Source: Mangrovimicrobium sp033283385
GTDB lineage: Bacteria; Pseudomonadota; Gammaproteobacteria; Pseudomonadales; Halieaceae
NCBI GenBank assembly: GCA_033283385.1
Contig: JAWMQQ010000004.1
Coordinates: 301,846 to 365,845 of the forward strand
Length of the DNA: 64,000 nucleotides
Direction of reading: 5' to 3'
The first letter of the stretch is position 1. Every line of letters starts with the position of its first letter. This document shows positions 1-8,919 of the stretch, piece by piece. A model generated the notes under the pieces. The model searched no databases. It saw only the letters and a program-made list of their open reading frames with translations, and had not been told where the DNA came from. Made by a program: the position numbers and the translations under genes.

Positions 1-309
1 ACCGCGCGGCGCCCCTGGCTGGTGGCGTTCACCTTCGGGCTGCTGCACGGTCTGGGCTTTGCCGCCGCGCTGGGCCAGATCGGCCTGCCGCAGAATTCGG
101 TGCCGGCAGCACTGTTGTTCTTCAACGTCGGCGTGGAAATCGGCCAGCTGATTTTCGTCACTGCGATGCTGTTGCTCGCCTTTGAGGTGAAGCGGCTGTG
201 GCCACGGGTGCCGGTCCACTGGCGCACGGCGCCCGCCTACGTCTTCGGCTCGCTGGCGACCTTCTGGGTGATCGAGCGCAGCGCTGGCTTTTGGGGGGCG
301 CTGGGCTAG
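1..309 (+). CDS. HupE/UreJ-family membrane protein, C-terminal part
   Basis: The reading frame is open from the first base, so the gene begins upstream of the window and only about 102 residues are visible. A His-Gly-Leu-Gly-Phe-Ala motif followed by a hydrophobic helix is typical of the HupE/UreJ_2 family, small polytopic proteins linked to nickel or cobalt transport or to hydrogenase/urease maturation. Two further hydrophobic stretches follow, and the protein ends in a short helix. No urease or hydrogenase gene is visible nearby, so the substrate cannot be stated. The family call is fairly safe; the role is not. Confidence 0.7.
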   Translation, partial: TARRPWLVAFTFGLLHGLGFAAALGQIGLPQNSVPAALLFFNVGVEIGQLIFVTAMLLLAFEVKRLWPRVPVHWRTAPAYVFGSLATFWVIERSAGFWGALG

Positions 310-343
310 ACTTTTTCGCCACACCCCTGTGGAGGCCCAGCCC

Positions 344-2260
344 ATGCAAACCCTGTTTCGCACTACCCTGGTCGCCCTGGCCCTGCTGCCGATTGCGGCC
401 TGCCAGAAGCACGAGTCCCCAAAGGCGGAGGCGCCTGCGGTAGCTGAAACAGCAGCGCCGGTCGCTGCGCCTGCAGAGCCGCCACCGCCGCCACAAGCGG
501 ACTATCCCACCACCGCCTGGTTCGGCGATACCCACGTACACACCGGCTGGTCCGCCGACGCGGGCATGGACGGGGCAATCACCGCACCGGACGATGCCTA
601 CCGTTTCGCCCTCGGCCAGGAGGTCACCAGCAACTCGGGATTGAAGGCGCAACTGCACCGCCCCTACGACTGGTTCCTGGTCTCCGACCATTCCGACGGC
701 ATGGGCGTGATCAACGAAATCCTCGCCGCCAACCCGGAGATGCTCGCCGACCCGACGGTCAAGCGCTGGTACGAGGCGCTTACCTCGGGCGATGAAAAAC
801 GGGCCGCGGATGCCAAGAGCGAACTGATCGTCATGCAGTCCCAGGGGCGCCTGCCGAAAGCGGTCATGGACCCCAAGTGGATGGTTTCCGCGTGGCAGAA
901 AACCATCGAGGCCGCGGAGAAATACAATGACCCCGGCAAGTTCACCACCTTCATCGCCTACGAGTGGACGGTCAACGCCGACGGCGGCGACAACCTGCAC
1001 CGCAACGTGATCTTCCGCGACGGCGCCGACCGCGCCAGCCAGGTGTATCCGCTGACCACCTTCGAGACCCAGGACCCTGCCAAGCTGTGGGCCTGGATGA
1101 AGGCCTACGAGGACAAGACCGGCGGGCGCATGCTGGCGATCCCGCACAACGGCAACATGTCCAACGGGCGCATGTTCGAGGAGCAGCAGTTCGACGGCTC
1201 GCCGATGACCCGCGAGTGGGCCGAAACGAGAGCGCACTACGAGCGCCTGTACGAGGTCACACAGATCAAGGGCCAGAGCGAATCGCATCCCTCGCTGTCG
1301 CCCGAAGACGAGTTCGCCAACTGGGACCTGTGGGATCGCGGCAACCTGATTCTCAAGCCCAAACCGCCCGGCGCGCTCAAGTACGAGTACTGGCGCGAGG
1401 CCCTCAAGTCCGGCATGCGCATCAAGCAGCAACTGGGCGTCAACCCGTTCGTCTACGGCGCCAACGGTGCCACCGATACCCACACCGGGTTGTCCACCAC
1501 CGAGGAGGACAATTTCTTCGGCAAGTTCAAGACGCTTGAACCCAGCAACCATGAACGCTGGAACTTCCCGCTGATCAACGGGCCCACCGGGGCCTACATG
1601 GGCTGGGAGATGGCGGCCTCCGGCGTCATGGGCGTGTGGTCTGTCGCCAACACCCGCGAGGATATCTGGGACGCCATGCAGCGCCGCGAGACCTTCGCCA
1701 CCACCGGCCCGCGCATGCAGGTGCGCTTCTTCGGCGGCTACGACTTCAGCGACGCCGACCTCGACGGCGATTTCGTCAAGGCCGGCTACACCCGCGGCGT
1801 GCCCATGGGCGCGACGCTGGCCGCCGATACGGACAAGGTAGCGCCGACCTTCATCATCGCCGCCAGCAAGGACCCGGCCGGGGCCAACCTGGACCGCGTG
1901 CAGGTGATCAAGGGCTGGGTGGATGCCGACGGCAAGACCGGCGAGAAAATCTACGACGTGCGCTGGTCCGGCGACCGACAGCCGGACGAGAACGGCAAGC
2001 TGCCGCCGGTGGGCAACACGGTGAACATGGAGACCGCCGAGTACACCAACACCATCGGCGCCAACGGCTTCCAGGCGGTGTTCACCGACCCGGATTTCGA
2101 TCCGGCCCTGCAGGCTTTCTACTACGTGCGCGTGCTGGAGATCCCGACGCCGCGCTGGACCCTGTACGACAAGGTGCGCTACGGCGTCGAGATGGACCCG
2201 AAGGTGCCGCTGGTGCACCAGGAGCGCGCCTTCAGCTCGCCGATCTGGTACACGCCCTGA
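344..2260 (+). CDS. DUF3604 domain lipoprotein
   Basis: A 638-residue protein starting with a lipoprotein signal (positive start, hydrophobic run, lipobox IAAC at about residue 17) and a Pro/Ala-rich linker. The mature part opens with a GDTHVHTGWS motif that looks like the metal-binding His-x-His of PHP-type phosphoesterases and matches the DUF3604 (PF12228) family, common in marine gammaproteobacteria and functionally uncharacterised. ATG at 344 is preferred over the in-frame GTG at 329 because it gives a clean signal peptide and has GGAGG about 8 bases upstream. It is probably anchored in the outer membrane or periplasm. It converges on the next gene with 10 bases between stops. Whether it hydrolyses anything is unknown. 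Confidence 0.85.
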   Translation: MQTLFRTTLVALALLPIAACQKHESPKAEAPAVAETAAPVAAPAEPPPPPQADYPTTAWFGDTHVHTGWSADAGMDGAITAPDDAYRFALGQEVTSNSGLKAQLHRPYDWFLVSDHSDGMGVINEILAANPEMLADPTVKRWYEALTSGDEKRAADAKSELIVMQSQGRLPKAVMDPKWMVSAWQKTIEAAEKYNDPGKFTTFIAYEWTVNADGGDNLHRNVIFRDGADRASQVYPLTTFETQDPAKLWAWMKAYEDKTGGRMLAIPHNGNMSNGRMFEEQQFDGSPMTREWAETRAHYERLYEVTQIKGQSESHPSLSPEDEFANWDLWDRGNLILKPKPPGALKYEYWREALKSGMRIKQQLGVNPFVYGANGATDTHTGLSTTEEDNFFGKFKTLEPSNHERWNFPLINGPTGAYMGWEMAASGVMGVWSVANTREDIWDAMQRRETFATTGPRMQVRFFGGYDFSDADLDGDFVKAGYTRGVPMGATLAADTDKVAPTFIIAASKDPAGANLDRVQVIKGWVDADGKTGEKIYDVRWSGDRQPDENGKLPPVGNTVNMETAEYTNTIGANGFQAVFTDPDFDPALQAFYYVRVLEIPTPRWTLYDKVRYGVEMDPKVPLVHQERAFSSPIWYTP

Positions 2261-2270
2261 TCTGAACGGG

Positions 2271-3095
2271 CTATTTCACGACACCGACGATGCGCAGCGG
2301 CGCGCCGCTGCCGCCGGCGATCTTCATCGGCAGCGCGACGATGTGCGCGCTGGTTTCGGGTAACTCTTCCAGCCGCGCCACGTTCTCGAACACCGGGATG
2401 TTGGCGCCCAGCAGGATGCGGTGCGCCATGAAGTCCTTCGACTGGCCGTAGTCGATACTCGCGGTATCGATCCCGACGGCGTCGATGTTGCGGTCCTCGG
2501 CCAGCATCTTTGCGGCCTGCGCGGACAGGCCCGGGAAGTGCAACTGCGCCACCGCTCCCTCACCCCTGGCATCGGTGCCGAGGTATTTCAGGCGGTCCGG
2601 CCAGAACTGGCCGAAGCCGGTGCGCAGCAGCACGATGCTGCCATCCGGAATCGGCCCGTGGCGACTCTCCCAGCCGGCGATGTCCGCCACCGAGACCAGG
2701 TAGTCGACATCCCCCGCGACCTTTTGCCTGACGTCGATCACCACCGCCGGGCCCATCAGGCGCTCGACCGGCACCTGGTCCGCGGTGTGCCTTCCCTCGG
2801 CGAAATGCACCGGGGCGTCCAGGTGGGTGCCGCCGTGTTCAGCGGTGCAGATCGAGTAGGCGGAGTAGTAATAACCCTTGTCGGTCATGCCCTCGGCGCG
2901 GGTGGTTTTCTCGAAGCCTTTCTCCGTGGGCCAGTAGATGGTGCTGCTGTCGTAGGGCCAGGACATGTCGACCAGGCGGCCCGCGGGCCAGTCGCCGGCA
3001 GCGCCAGCGAGCGGGCAGCAACACAGCAGCAACAGGAGGATGCCGGGCCGGCAGGTAAAACGCTTGCGGGAGCGTGGGGAAATCGTGAGAGACAT
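2271..3095 (-). CDS. Exported cyclase-family (kynurenine formamidase-like) amidohydrolase
   Basis: 274 residues. The start at 3095 is chosen because AGGAGG lies about 9 bases upstream and the protein then begins with a signal peptide (arginine-rich start, Leu/Cys-rich core, AGA before the mature end). The mature protein carries the HGGTHLDAP motif of the cyclase family (PF04199), whose histidines and aspartate bind a divalent metal in arylformamidase-type enzymes. A longer ORF upstream to 3236 has no signal and no ribosome site. The exact substrate (formyl amide, lactone or similar) cannot be read from sequence. Confidence 0.82.
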   Translation of the reverse strand: MSLTISPRSRKRFTCRPGILLLLLCCCPLAGAAGDWPAGRLVDMSWPYDSSTIYWPTEKGFEKTTRAEGMTDKGYYYSAYSICTAEHGGTHLDAPVHFAEGRHTADQVPVERLMGPAVVIDVRQKVAGDVDYLVSVADIAGWESRHGPIPDGSIVLLRTGFGQFWPDRLKYLGTDARGEGAVAQLHFPGLSAQAAKMLAEDRNIDAVGIDTASIDYGQSKDFMAHRILLGANIPVFENVARLEELPETSAHIVALPMKIAGGSGAPLRIVGVVK

Positions 3096-3247
3096 GGCGT
3101 AGCCCTCCTGTGGCGGTTCGCCACCAAGCATAGACCACCGCCGTATAACCGGGTCGGGCCCGCGGGCCCGCCATCTGCTATTCTGGACCCGTTCGCGCGC
3201 TGGCCGGGTGCGCGGGAAGCATAATAATATCGACAAGGAAGCGACTC

Positions 3248-4774
3248 ATGACCGACCTGCGCATCAACGGGCGCCTGCTCGTTCCGATTTTCATGACTCT
3301 TTGCCTCGCTGCCTGCGGCAGTTCCAATAGTTCACACTACCCGCAACTGGAGGTGTCGGACCCCGTCGTCGAGGGCCCGATAGCGGGCAATCCCCTGCTG
3401 CTGGGTACGCTGTTCAATCTCGCCGACGTGGGATACGAGCAATCCGAGTATTTCTTCAGCGGTACTGCGTACGCCTGGCGCAATGACAACCAGCTCGGCG
3501 AGGACGGGTACTGGCAGGTAAAGCGCGGCGATTCCGCCGACTACAAGTCGCGCCTGGTGGTCTACCGGCCGAGCGACCCGACGAAGTTCAACGGCACGGT
3601 GGTCGTCGAGTGGCTCAACGTCACCGCAGGTGCCGACGGTCCCGCGGACTGGGTCACGCTGCACACGGAGCTTATCCGTCGCGGCTATGCCTGGGTAGGT
3701 GTCTCGGCCCAGCGCGTGGGCATCGAGGGTGGCGACCTGTATTTCGGCGACGTGGTATCGCCGCCGCTGAAGGAAGCCGACCCCGAGCGCTACGGCAGCC
3801 TCAACCACCCCGGCGACAGCTTCGCCTACGACATCTTCACCCAGGCGGTGCAGGCGGTCCGCCATCCCGGCAGCGTCGCGCCGCTGGGCGACCTGCAGGC
3901 GCAGCGTGTTATCGCCGCCGGCGAATCCCAGTCGGCGTTTTACCTGACCACCTACGTCAATACCCTGGGCCGGCGCACGGATCTCATCGACGGTTACTTC
4001 ATCCACAGTCGCGTGCATATCGGCGATGTCGCCGCCGCGCCGCTGTCGCAGTCGCCGCAGCCCGACATCCCCGCGCCGGCGGTGGTGCGTTTTCGCGGCG
4101 ACCTGGGCAAGCCGGTTCTGCTGTTGCAGACCGAGACCGACGTGCTGCCGCTGGGTACCATCGCGGACCGCCAGGACGACAGCGATACCTTCCGCCTCTG
4201 GGAGGTGCCGGGTACGGCGCACGCGGATATCTACGTCGCGATAGCCGGTCGCTTCGACCTGGGTGACGATCCCTCGGTGGCGGCCGTGGTGGAAAACGCC
4301 ACGCCGGCGCCGGGCTTTATTTCCTGCGACAAGCCGATCAACAGCGGCCCGCTGCACTTCGTCGCCAAGGCGGGTATCGACGCGCTCAATCGCTGGCTGG
4401 TGGATGGCGTGGCGCCGCCGGAGGCCGAGCGGCTGGCCACCAACGACGCCGGTACCGAGTACCAGTTCGACGAACACGGCAATGTACTGGGCGGTGTGCG
4501 CACGCCCTATGTCGATGCGCCCATCGCGCGCTTTTCCGGCGCGGGGCAGGGCAATATCGAGGACGGCAGCGTCTGCGCGCTGTTCGGTACCACGGAGTTC
4601 CTCGACGATGGCACGCTGCTGTCGCTCTACCCCGACCACGAAGCCTACGTGGTGGCAGTACAGGACGCCGCCGCCGACGCGGTGAACAAGGGGTTCCTGC
4701 TGGCGGAAGACGCGGACCTGATCGTGCAGGCGGCGCGGGAAGCGTTCATTCCGCCGGTGCTTACCATACAGTAA
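3248..4774 (+). CDS. Alpha/beta-hydrolase domain lipoprotein (PF20091-like)
   Basis: 508 residues with a lipoprotein signal and lipobox LAAC near residue 22, followed by a Ser/Asn-rich linker. The nucleophile elbow appears as GESQS (AAGESQSAFYL), and a histidine in the later GTAHADIY segment is a candidate catalytic base. Length and motif order fit the alpha/beta-hydrolase domain-containing proteins of PF20091, found in oligotrophic marine proteobacteria with unknown substrates. AAGGAAG sits just upstream of the ATG. A hairpin separates it from the convergent TetR gene. Confidence 0.78.
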   Translation: MTDLRINGRLLVPIFMTLCLAACGSSNSSHYPQLEVSDPVVEGPIAGNPLLLGTLFNLADVGYEQSEYFFSGTAYAWRNDNQLGEDGYWQVKRGDSADYKSRLVVYRPSDPTKFNGTVVVEWLNVTAGADGPADWVTLHTELIRRGYAWVGVSAQRVGIEGGDLYFGDVVSPPLKEADPERYGSLNHPGDSFAYDIFTQAVQAVRHPGSVAPLGDLQAQRVIAAGESQSAFYLTTYVNTLGRRTDLIDGYFIHSRVHIGDVAAAPLSQSPQPDIPAPAVVRFRGDLGKPVLLLQTETDVLPLGTIADRQDDSDTFRLWEVPGTAHADIYVAIAGRFDLGDDPSVAAVVENATPAPGFISCDKPINSGPLHFVAKAGIDALNRWLVDGVAPPEAERLATNDAGTEYQFDEHGNVLGGVRTPYVDAPIARFSGAGQGNIEDGSVCALFGTTEFLDDGTLLSLYPDHEAYVVAVQDAAADAVNKGFLLAEDADLIVQAAREAFIPPVLTIQ

Positions 4775-4780
4775 ATACGT

Positions 4781-4796
4781 GCCGCGATTTCGCGGC
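4781..4796. terminator. Hairpin between convergent genes
   Basis: A perfect 7-bp inverted repeat (GCCGCGA, two-base loop, TCGCGGC) fills the gap between the stop at 4774 and the stop of the opposing gene at 4798. There is no T run, so it would be at best a weak bidirectional terminator. Confidence 0.4.
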
Positions 4797-4797
4797 C

Positions 4798-5361
4798 TCA
4801 GCCGGCGTCGACGATCGCCTGCACGGTGTTCGCCAGCCAGTTGGCGAGCTTTTTGCGGGCGCTGCCGCGCGCCGGCAGCAGCGGAATCTGCCGCGTGTAG
4901 AGCACGAAACTGGTCGAGAGCATGAAGATCTCGGCGGCGCGCACCCGGCCGTCCGGCGCGCCCAGCCAGGCGGCGAGCGGCTTCAACAGCTGTTGCTCGG
5001 CCACCCGGGTGGTGATCTCCCGGGCCTGTTCGTCGCCGGTGGACAGCGCGATCATCGCCGGCGGCGTCAGGTCCAGTTCGGCGTTCATGAACAACTGCGC
5101 CAGGCGCTGGCCGAAACCGGCCCGGTCCTGCTGCAGCAGGCCGTCGAAGCGCACCGCGTCCACCAGCGCGGCCTCGAACAGCCCCGCCTTGGAGCCGAAA
5201 TAGCGCAGCAGCATGGGCGAGCTGACATCGGCCATCGCCGCGATCTCGCGAATACCCGTGCTCGCATAACCCTTTTCCGAGAACGACTTCTGCGCCGCGG
5301 CGAGTATGCGGGCGCGGGTGGCGGCGGCGTTGCGCCGTTTCTTTTGTGCGGGTTCGTTCAT
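4798..5361 (-). CDS. TetR-family transcriptional regulator
   Basis: 187 residues. The N-terminal 60 residues form a TetR helix-turn-helix: a basic start, ILAAAQKSFSEKGY, then IREIAAMADVSSPMLLRYFGSK. The C-terminal ligand domain is not recognisable. A longer start at 5406 is possible, but starting at 5361 leaves the palindrome at 5409-5424 in the promoter rather than against the start codon. Neither start has a good Shine-Dalgarno sequence. It is divergent from the hydrolase-VOC-acyl-CoA dehydrogenase genes and probably controls them and itself. Confidence 0.85.
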   Translation of the reverse strand: MNEPAQKKRRNAAATRARILAAAQKSFSEKGYASTGIREIAAMADVSSPMLLRYFGSKAGLFEAALVDAVRFDGLLQQDRAGFGQRLAQLFMNAELDLTPPAMIALSTGDEQAREITTRVAEQQLLKPLAAWLGAPDGRVRAAEIFMLSTSFVLYTRQIPLLPARGSARKKLANWLANTVQAIVDAG

Positions 5362-5408
5362 GGCAAGCGAGTATACAGTGGTTGACAAACTCCGGTCGCC
5401 AGTCATAA

Positions 5409-5424
5409 GTTACCAGCCGATAAC
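5409..5424. promoter_or_regulatory. Candidate TetR operator
   Basis: GTTACCAGCCGATAAC is an imperfect 16-bp palindrome (6 of 8 arm positions pair) lying between the divergent TetR gene and the alpha/beta-hydrolase gene. Position and symmetry fit an autoregulatory TetR site. Only one copy is seen. Confidence 0.4.
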
Positions 5425-5470
5425 ATAACGCGGGGCGCGATGGCGCCGACACTATCCCGGAGGATTTGGC

Positions 5471-6187
5471 ATGGCGACTTTTGTACTGGTACACGGCGGC
5501 GGGCACGGGGGCTGGTGCTACCAGCCGGTGGCGCGGCTGTTGCGCGCGAAGGGCCACGAGGTCTACACACCCACCCTCACCGGCCTCGGCGAACGCGAAC
5601 ACCTGCTCAACCCGGATATCAACCTCGATACCCATATTACGGACGTGGTGAACCTGCTGCGCTTCGAGGACCTGCACGATGTCTACCTCGTCGGCCACAG
5701 CTACGGCGGCATGGTGATCACCGGGGTGGCGGACCGCGCGCCGGAGCGCATCGGCAACGTGGTCTACCTGGACGCGGCCTTCCCTATGAACGGCCAGTCG
5801 CTGGTGGATGTCGCCGGCGAGATGATGGCGGCGACGCGGGAGCTCAGCCGCACCATCGACGGGGTGGAACTGGTGCTGTTTGCCGACGAACTGCCCTACG
5901 GCTACTACGGCGTGACCGACCCGGAGCAGATCGCCTGGATGGCGCCGAAGCTGACACCCCATCCCTTCGCCTGCTTCGCGCAGAAACTCGAGTTGCAGGA
6001 CGAGGCGCGGGTGCGCGCGCTGCCGCAGTCCTTCATCGTGTGTGCCGAGAACATGCCCGAGGAGTTCCACGACGCCCTGCGGGAGATGTGCCAGGGCCGG
6101 TTCTGGGTGGTGGACACCGGCCACGACCTGATGATCACCGAGGCGGACCGGGTGGCGGAAATCTTCGACGAACTCGCCGCGATGTAA
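5471..6187 (+). CDS. Alpha/beta-fold hydrolase (EstC/hydroxynitrile lyase-like)
   Basis: 238 residues, cytosolic. It begins with an oxyanion-hole HGGGHGG segment (residues 8-14), has the nucleophile elbow GHSYGG with Ser77, and a C-terminal GHD histidine at about 218, the canonical alpha/beta-hydrolase triad pieces. Overall length and spacing resemble the small esterase/hydroxynitrile lyase group. GGAGG lies 7 bases before the ATG. Thirteen bases separate it from the VOC gene, so the two are probably co-transcribed with the acyl-CoA dehydrogenase under the divergent TetR. Substrate unknown. Confidence 0.85.
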   Translation: MATFVLVHGGGHGGWCYQPVARLLRAKGHEVYTPTLTGLGEREHLLNPDINLDTHITDVVNLLRFEDLHDVYLVGHSYGGMVITGVADRAPERIGNVVYLDAAFPMNGQSLVDVAGEMMAATRELSRTIDGVELVLFADELPYGYYGVTDPEQIAWMAPKLTPHPFACFAQKLELQDEARVRALPQSFIVCAENMPEEFHDALREMCQGRFWVVDTGHDLMITEADRVAEIFDELAAM

Positions 6188-6200
6188 CTATACTGGCGCC

Positions 6201-6614
6201 ATGACAGCCAACCCGATCAATCTCACACACCTGGACCACGTGGTGATCCGCGCCCGCAACCTCGAGGTGATGGTGTCCTTCTACCGCGACGTGCTCGGTT
6301 GCCGCCTGGAGCGCGGGCCCGGCGAGCTGGGCCTGGCCCAGCTGCGCGCCGGGCTGTCGCTGATCGACCTGGTCGATGTGGACGGCCCGCTCGGCAGGAA
6401 GGGCGGGCAGCCGCCGGATCAGGGCGCGCCGAACATGGACCACGTGTGCTTCCAGGTCGAGCCCTGGGACGAGGAGGCCATCGTCGCGCACCTGCGCCTG
6501 CACGGCGTGGTGCACGACGAGGTCGAGCATCGCTACGGCTCCAGCGGCATGGGCCCGTCGATCTACCTGAAGGACCCGGAGGGCAACAACGTGGAGCTCA
6601 AGGGCCGGGTCTAG
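6201..6614 (+). CDS. VOC (glyoxalase/dioxygenase superfamily) protein
   Basis: 137 residues forming two beta-alpha-beta-beta-beta modules. Candidate metal ligands are the His of LDHVVI near the N-terminus, the His of MDHVCF at mid-protein and the Glu of NNVELKG at the end, a His-His-Glu set typical of vicinal-oxygen-chelate enzymes. The FYRDVLG motif is common in the superfamily. Members include glyoxalase I, fosfomycin-modifying enzymes and extradiol dioxygenases; this one cannot be assigned to a reaction. It sits between the hydrolase and the acyl-CoA dehydrogenase. Confidence 0.82.
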   Translation: MTANPINLTHLDHVVIRARNLEVMVSFYRDVLGCRLERGPGELGLAQLRAGLSLIDLVDVDGPLGRKGGQPPDQGAPNMDHVCFQVEPWDEEAIVAHLRLHGVVHDEVEHRYGSSGMGPSIYLKDPEGNNVELKGRV

Positions 6615-6657
6615 AGCGCGGTTGCGAGAGCGCCCGACAAACCCAGTGGAGGCCGCC

Positions 6658-8310
6658 ATGTCCCCCAGCGACCAGTTCCTCACCCACACCGTCGAAAACC
6701 AGCCCGCCGCCCTGCGCGACTACAACGCCTGGACCAGCGACCCGGCCCTGCGCGAGGCAGTGGCGCGCGAGGGGGCAAACTGGGCGCAGTCCCACCTGCA
6801 GGAATACGGCGCTGCGGTCGGCGGCGAACTGGTCGAACTGGGCTTTACCGCCAACCGCCACCGGCCGCAATTGCATCCCTTCGACGCCTACGGCCACCGC
6901 ATCGACGCGGTGGAGTTCCACCCCGCCTACCACCGCATCATGCAACTGGCCATGCACTACGGCATGCACAGCTTCGCCTGGCGCAACGCGGACAAGATAG
7001 GTGCCCACGTGGCGCGGGCCGCGGTGATCTACCTGGGCTCACAGGCGGACGCCGGCACCGCCTGCCCGATGTCCATGACCTACGCGGCGATTCCCGCCCT
7101 GCGCCACGCGGGCGAGTGGGCGGAGGACTGGATCGCGAAGCTCACCGCCACTGAATACGATGCACGCGACCTGCCGATGGCGGAAAAGACCGCCTGCACC
7201 ATCGGTATGGGCATGACGGAAAAGCAGGGTGGCTCCGACGTGCGCGCCAACACCACCCGGGCGCAGCGACAGGCGGATGGCAGCTACTCGCTGGTCGGCC
7301 ACAAGTGGTTTTTTTCCGCGCCCATGTGCGACGCCCACCTGGTGCTGGCACAGGCCGACGCCGGACTGAGCTGCTTCCTGGTGCCGCGCATCCTGCCGGA
7401 TGGCCAGCGCAACGCGGTGGAGATCCAGCGCCTGAAGGACAAGCTGGGCGACTGGAGCAACGCCTCCGCCGAAGTCGAGTTCCAGCATGCGCAGGCATAC
7501 CTGGTGGGTGACGAAGGGCGCGGCGTACCGACCATTCTAGAGATGGTGGCGCTGACCCGGCTGGACTGCATGAGTTGCTCGGCAGCGCTTATGCGCCAGG
7601 CGCTGGTGCAGGCGGTGCACCACGCCCGCGGGCGCAGCGCCTTCGGCAAGCTGCTTATCGACCAGCCGCTGATGCGCAACGTGCTCGCGGATCTCTCGCT
7701 GGAATCGGAAGCGGCGACCGCGCTGGCCATGCGCGTCGCCCGCGCCATCGACGCCGCGCCGCGCGACCCGCAGGAGGCGGCCTTCGCGCGCATCGCCACC
7801 GCCATCGGCAAGTTCTGGATCTGCAAGCGCACGCCGCCGCAGGTGAACGAGGCGCAGGAGTGCCTCGGCGGTATCGGCTACGTGGAGGATACCGTGATGC
7901 CGCGCCTGTACCGCCAGGCGCCGCTCAACTCGATCTGGGAGGGCGCCGGCAACGTGCAGTGCCTGGACGTGCTGCGCGCCCTGCGTCGCGAGCCGGAAAC
8001 CCGCGAGGCGCTGTTCGCGGTACTCGGCACGGCCCGTGGCCGGCACCCCGATTTCGATAACGCCGTGCAGCGGCTGGCCGCTGACTTCGACGACGTGGAA
8101 AACCTTGAACTGCGCAGCCGCCACATCGTCGAGCGCGCGGCGCTGGCGCTGCAGGCAGCGGTGTTGCTGGAGGGCGACCACAGCGAAATCGCCGAGACCT
8201 TCTGCCGCCATCGCCTGGGCGGGGAGGGCGGCGCCACCTTTGGCAGCCTGCGCCCCGACGCGCCCTTCGCCGCGCTGATCGAGCGCGCTGTCGTCCGGCC
8301 TGGGATATGA
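6658..8310 (+). CDS. AidB-like acyl-CoA dehydrogenase
   Basis: 550 residues. The N-terminus (DYNAWTSDPALREAV, later GHRIDAVEFHPAYH) matches the extra domain of AidB-type acyl-CoA dehydrogenases rather than the ordinary 380-residue enzymes. FAD-domain pieces follow (TEKQGGSDVRANTT, KWFFSAPMCDA) and the C-terminal helical domain has QECLGGIGYVED and YRQAPLNSIWEG. AidB is linked to alkylation-damage protection in E. coli and relatives may oxidise branched acyl-CoAs. ATG at 6658 has GTGGAGG upstream and is preferred over the TTG at 6622. The gene ends 17 bases before a REP-like palindrome. Confidence 0.85.
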   Translation: MSPSDQFLTHTVENQPAALRDYNAWTSDPALREAVAREGANWAQSHLQEYGAAVGGELVELGFTANRHRPQLHPFDAYGHRIDAVEFHPAYHRIMQLAMHYGMHSFAWRNADKIGAHVARAAVIYLGSQADAGTACPMSMTYAAIPALRHAGEWAEDWIAKLTATEYDARDLPMAEKTACTIGMGMTEKQGGSDVRANTTRAQRQADGSYSLVGHKWFFSAPMCDAHLVLAQADAGLSCFLVPRILPDGQRNAVEIQRLKDKLGDWSNASAEVEFQHAQAYLVGDEGRGVPTILEMVALTRLDCMSCSAALMRQALVQAVHHARGRSAFGKLLIDQPLMRNVLADLSLESEAATALAMRVARAIDAAPRDPQEAAFARIATAIGKFWICKRTPPQVNEAQECLGGIGYVEDTVMPRLYRQAPLNSIWEGAGNVQCLDVLRALRREPETREALFAVLGTARGRHPDFDNAVQRLAADFDDVENLELRSRHIVERAALALQAAVLLEGDHSEIAETFCRHRLGGEGGATFGSLRPDAPFAALIERAVVRPGI

Positions 8311-8327
8311 CTTCTCTTTGCGCCGCA

Positions 8328-8377
8328 TCGTAGGAGCCTGCTACGCAGGCGATCGCCTGCGTAGCAGGCTCCTACGA
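8328..8377. repeat. REP-like perfect palindrome, copy A1
   Basis: A perfect 50-bp palindrome centred on GGCGATCGCC, built from two head-to-head copies of GTAGGAGCCTGCTACGCAGG. The GTAG head plus an internal stem is the signature of REP elements moved by RAYT transposases. Related copies lie at 8400-8429, 51592-51704 and 53710-53784. It sits between convergent genes and could also act as a bidirectional terminator. Confidence 0.85.
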
Positions 8378-8399
8378 GGCTCCGCCCGAACGCGGACCG

Positions 8400-8429
8400 A
8401 GGCGATCGCCTGCGTAGCAGGCTCCTACA
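8400..8429. repeat. REP-like element, half copy A2
   Basis: A second half-palindrome of the same family, 23 bases after the first. Its terminal CTA (8425-8427) is the stop codon of the minus-strand TPM gene, so that protein's C-terminus was set, or trimmed, by repeat insertion. Confidence 0.75.
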
Positions 8430-8916
8430 GCAGTGCCGGCCGGTCGGGTAGTTCGTTGCGGTCGTCATCGCGCGGCGGGAAGTGCTCCGCAATGAGCGCG
8501 GTGATGCGGCGGACGCCCTGCAGCGACCCGGACTCGAATTCGCCGCGGGCGAAGGCCGCTTCCATCTCGCGGCAGACCGCCTCCCATTGAGCGGCATCGA
8601 CGCGGCCGTTGAAGCCGCGGTCCGCAATGATCTCGATATCGCGCTCCGCCAGGAGTATGTAGACCAGTACCCCGTTGTTGGCCTCGGTATCCCAGGTGTG
8701 CAGGCGGGCGAAGGCCTCGATGGCGCGCTCGCGGGCGGTGACGCCGCGCAGGGTCGCCGGCAGTTCCAGCGCGGTTTCCACGGCGAAGCGCAACTCCCCG
8801 GAGTGCTCCCGTTCCGAGGCGCCGATGGCCGCCTCGATGGCGTCGAGCACCCGTTGCGGGAAGGCTCGGCGCAGCGAGTGTCGAGTGGTCAACAGGTTTG
8901 CCAGAATTCGGTTCAT
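8425..8916 (-). CDS. TPM-domain protein
   Basis: 163 residues with a single TPM_phosphatase-type domain: HSGELRFAVETAL, then a TWDTEANNGVLVYILLAERDIEIIADRGF segment typical of the family. No signal peptide or membrane helix is evident, so it is probably cytosolic or peripheral. It is third in the operon lemA-TPM-TPM, 3 bases after the previous stop. The stop codon lies in a REP-like repeat and the last residues (PDRPALL) may differ from orthologues. LemA/TPM operons are widespread; their cellular job is unclear. Confidence 0.8.
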   Translation of the reverse strand: MNRILANLLTTRHSLRRAFPQRVLDAIEAAIGASEREHSGELRFAVETALELPATLRGVTARERAIEAFARLHTWDTEANNGVLVYILLAERDIEIIADRGFNGRVDAAQWEAVCREMEAAFARGEFESGSLQGVRRITALIAEHFPPRDDDRNELPDRPALL

Positions 8917-8919
8917 CCC

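Noticed and set aside
158..2218. 686-residue reverse-strand ORF over the DUF3604 gene
   Set aside because: The plus-strand lipoprotein has a clear lipobox and metal motif; the reverse ORF has no start signal and His/Arg/Val-biased composition typical of a shadow frame.
3332..6124. 930-residue reverse-strand ORF
   Set aside because: It crosses several well-supported genes in other frames and shows no domain.
8328..8429. CRISPR-like repeat-spacer pattern
   Set aside because: Units are self-palindromic, alternately oriented and lack uniform spacers or cas genes; they fit REP elements.
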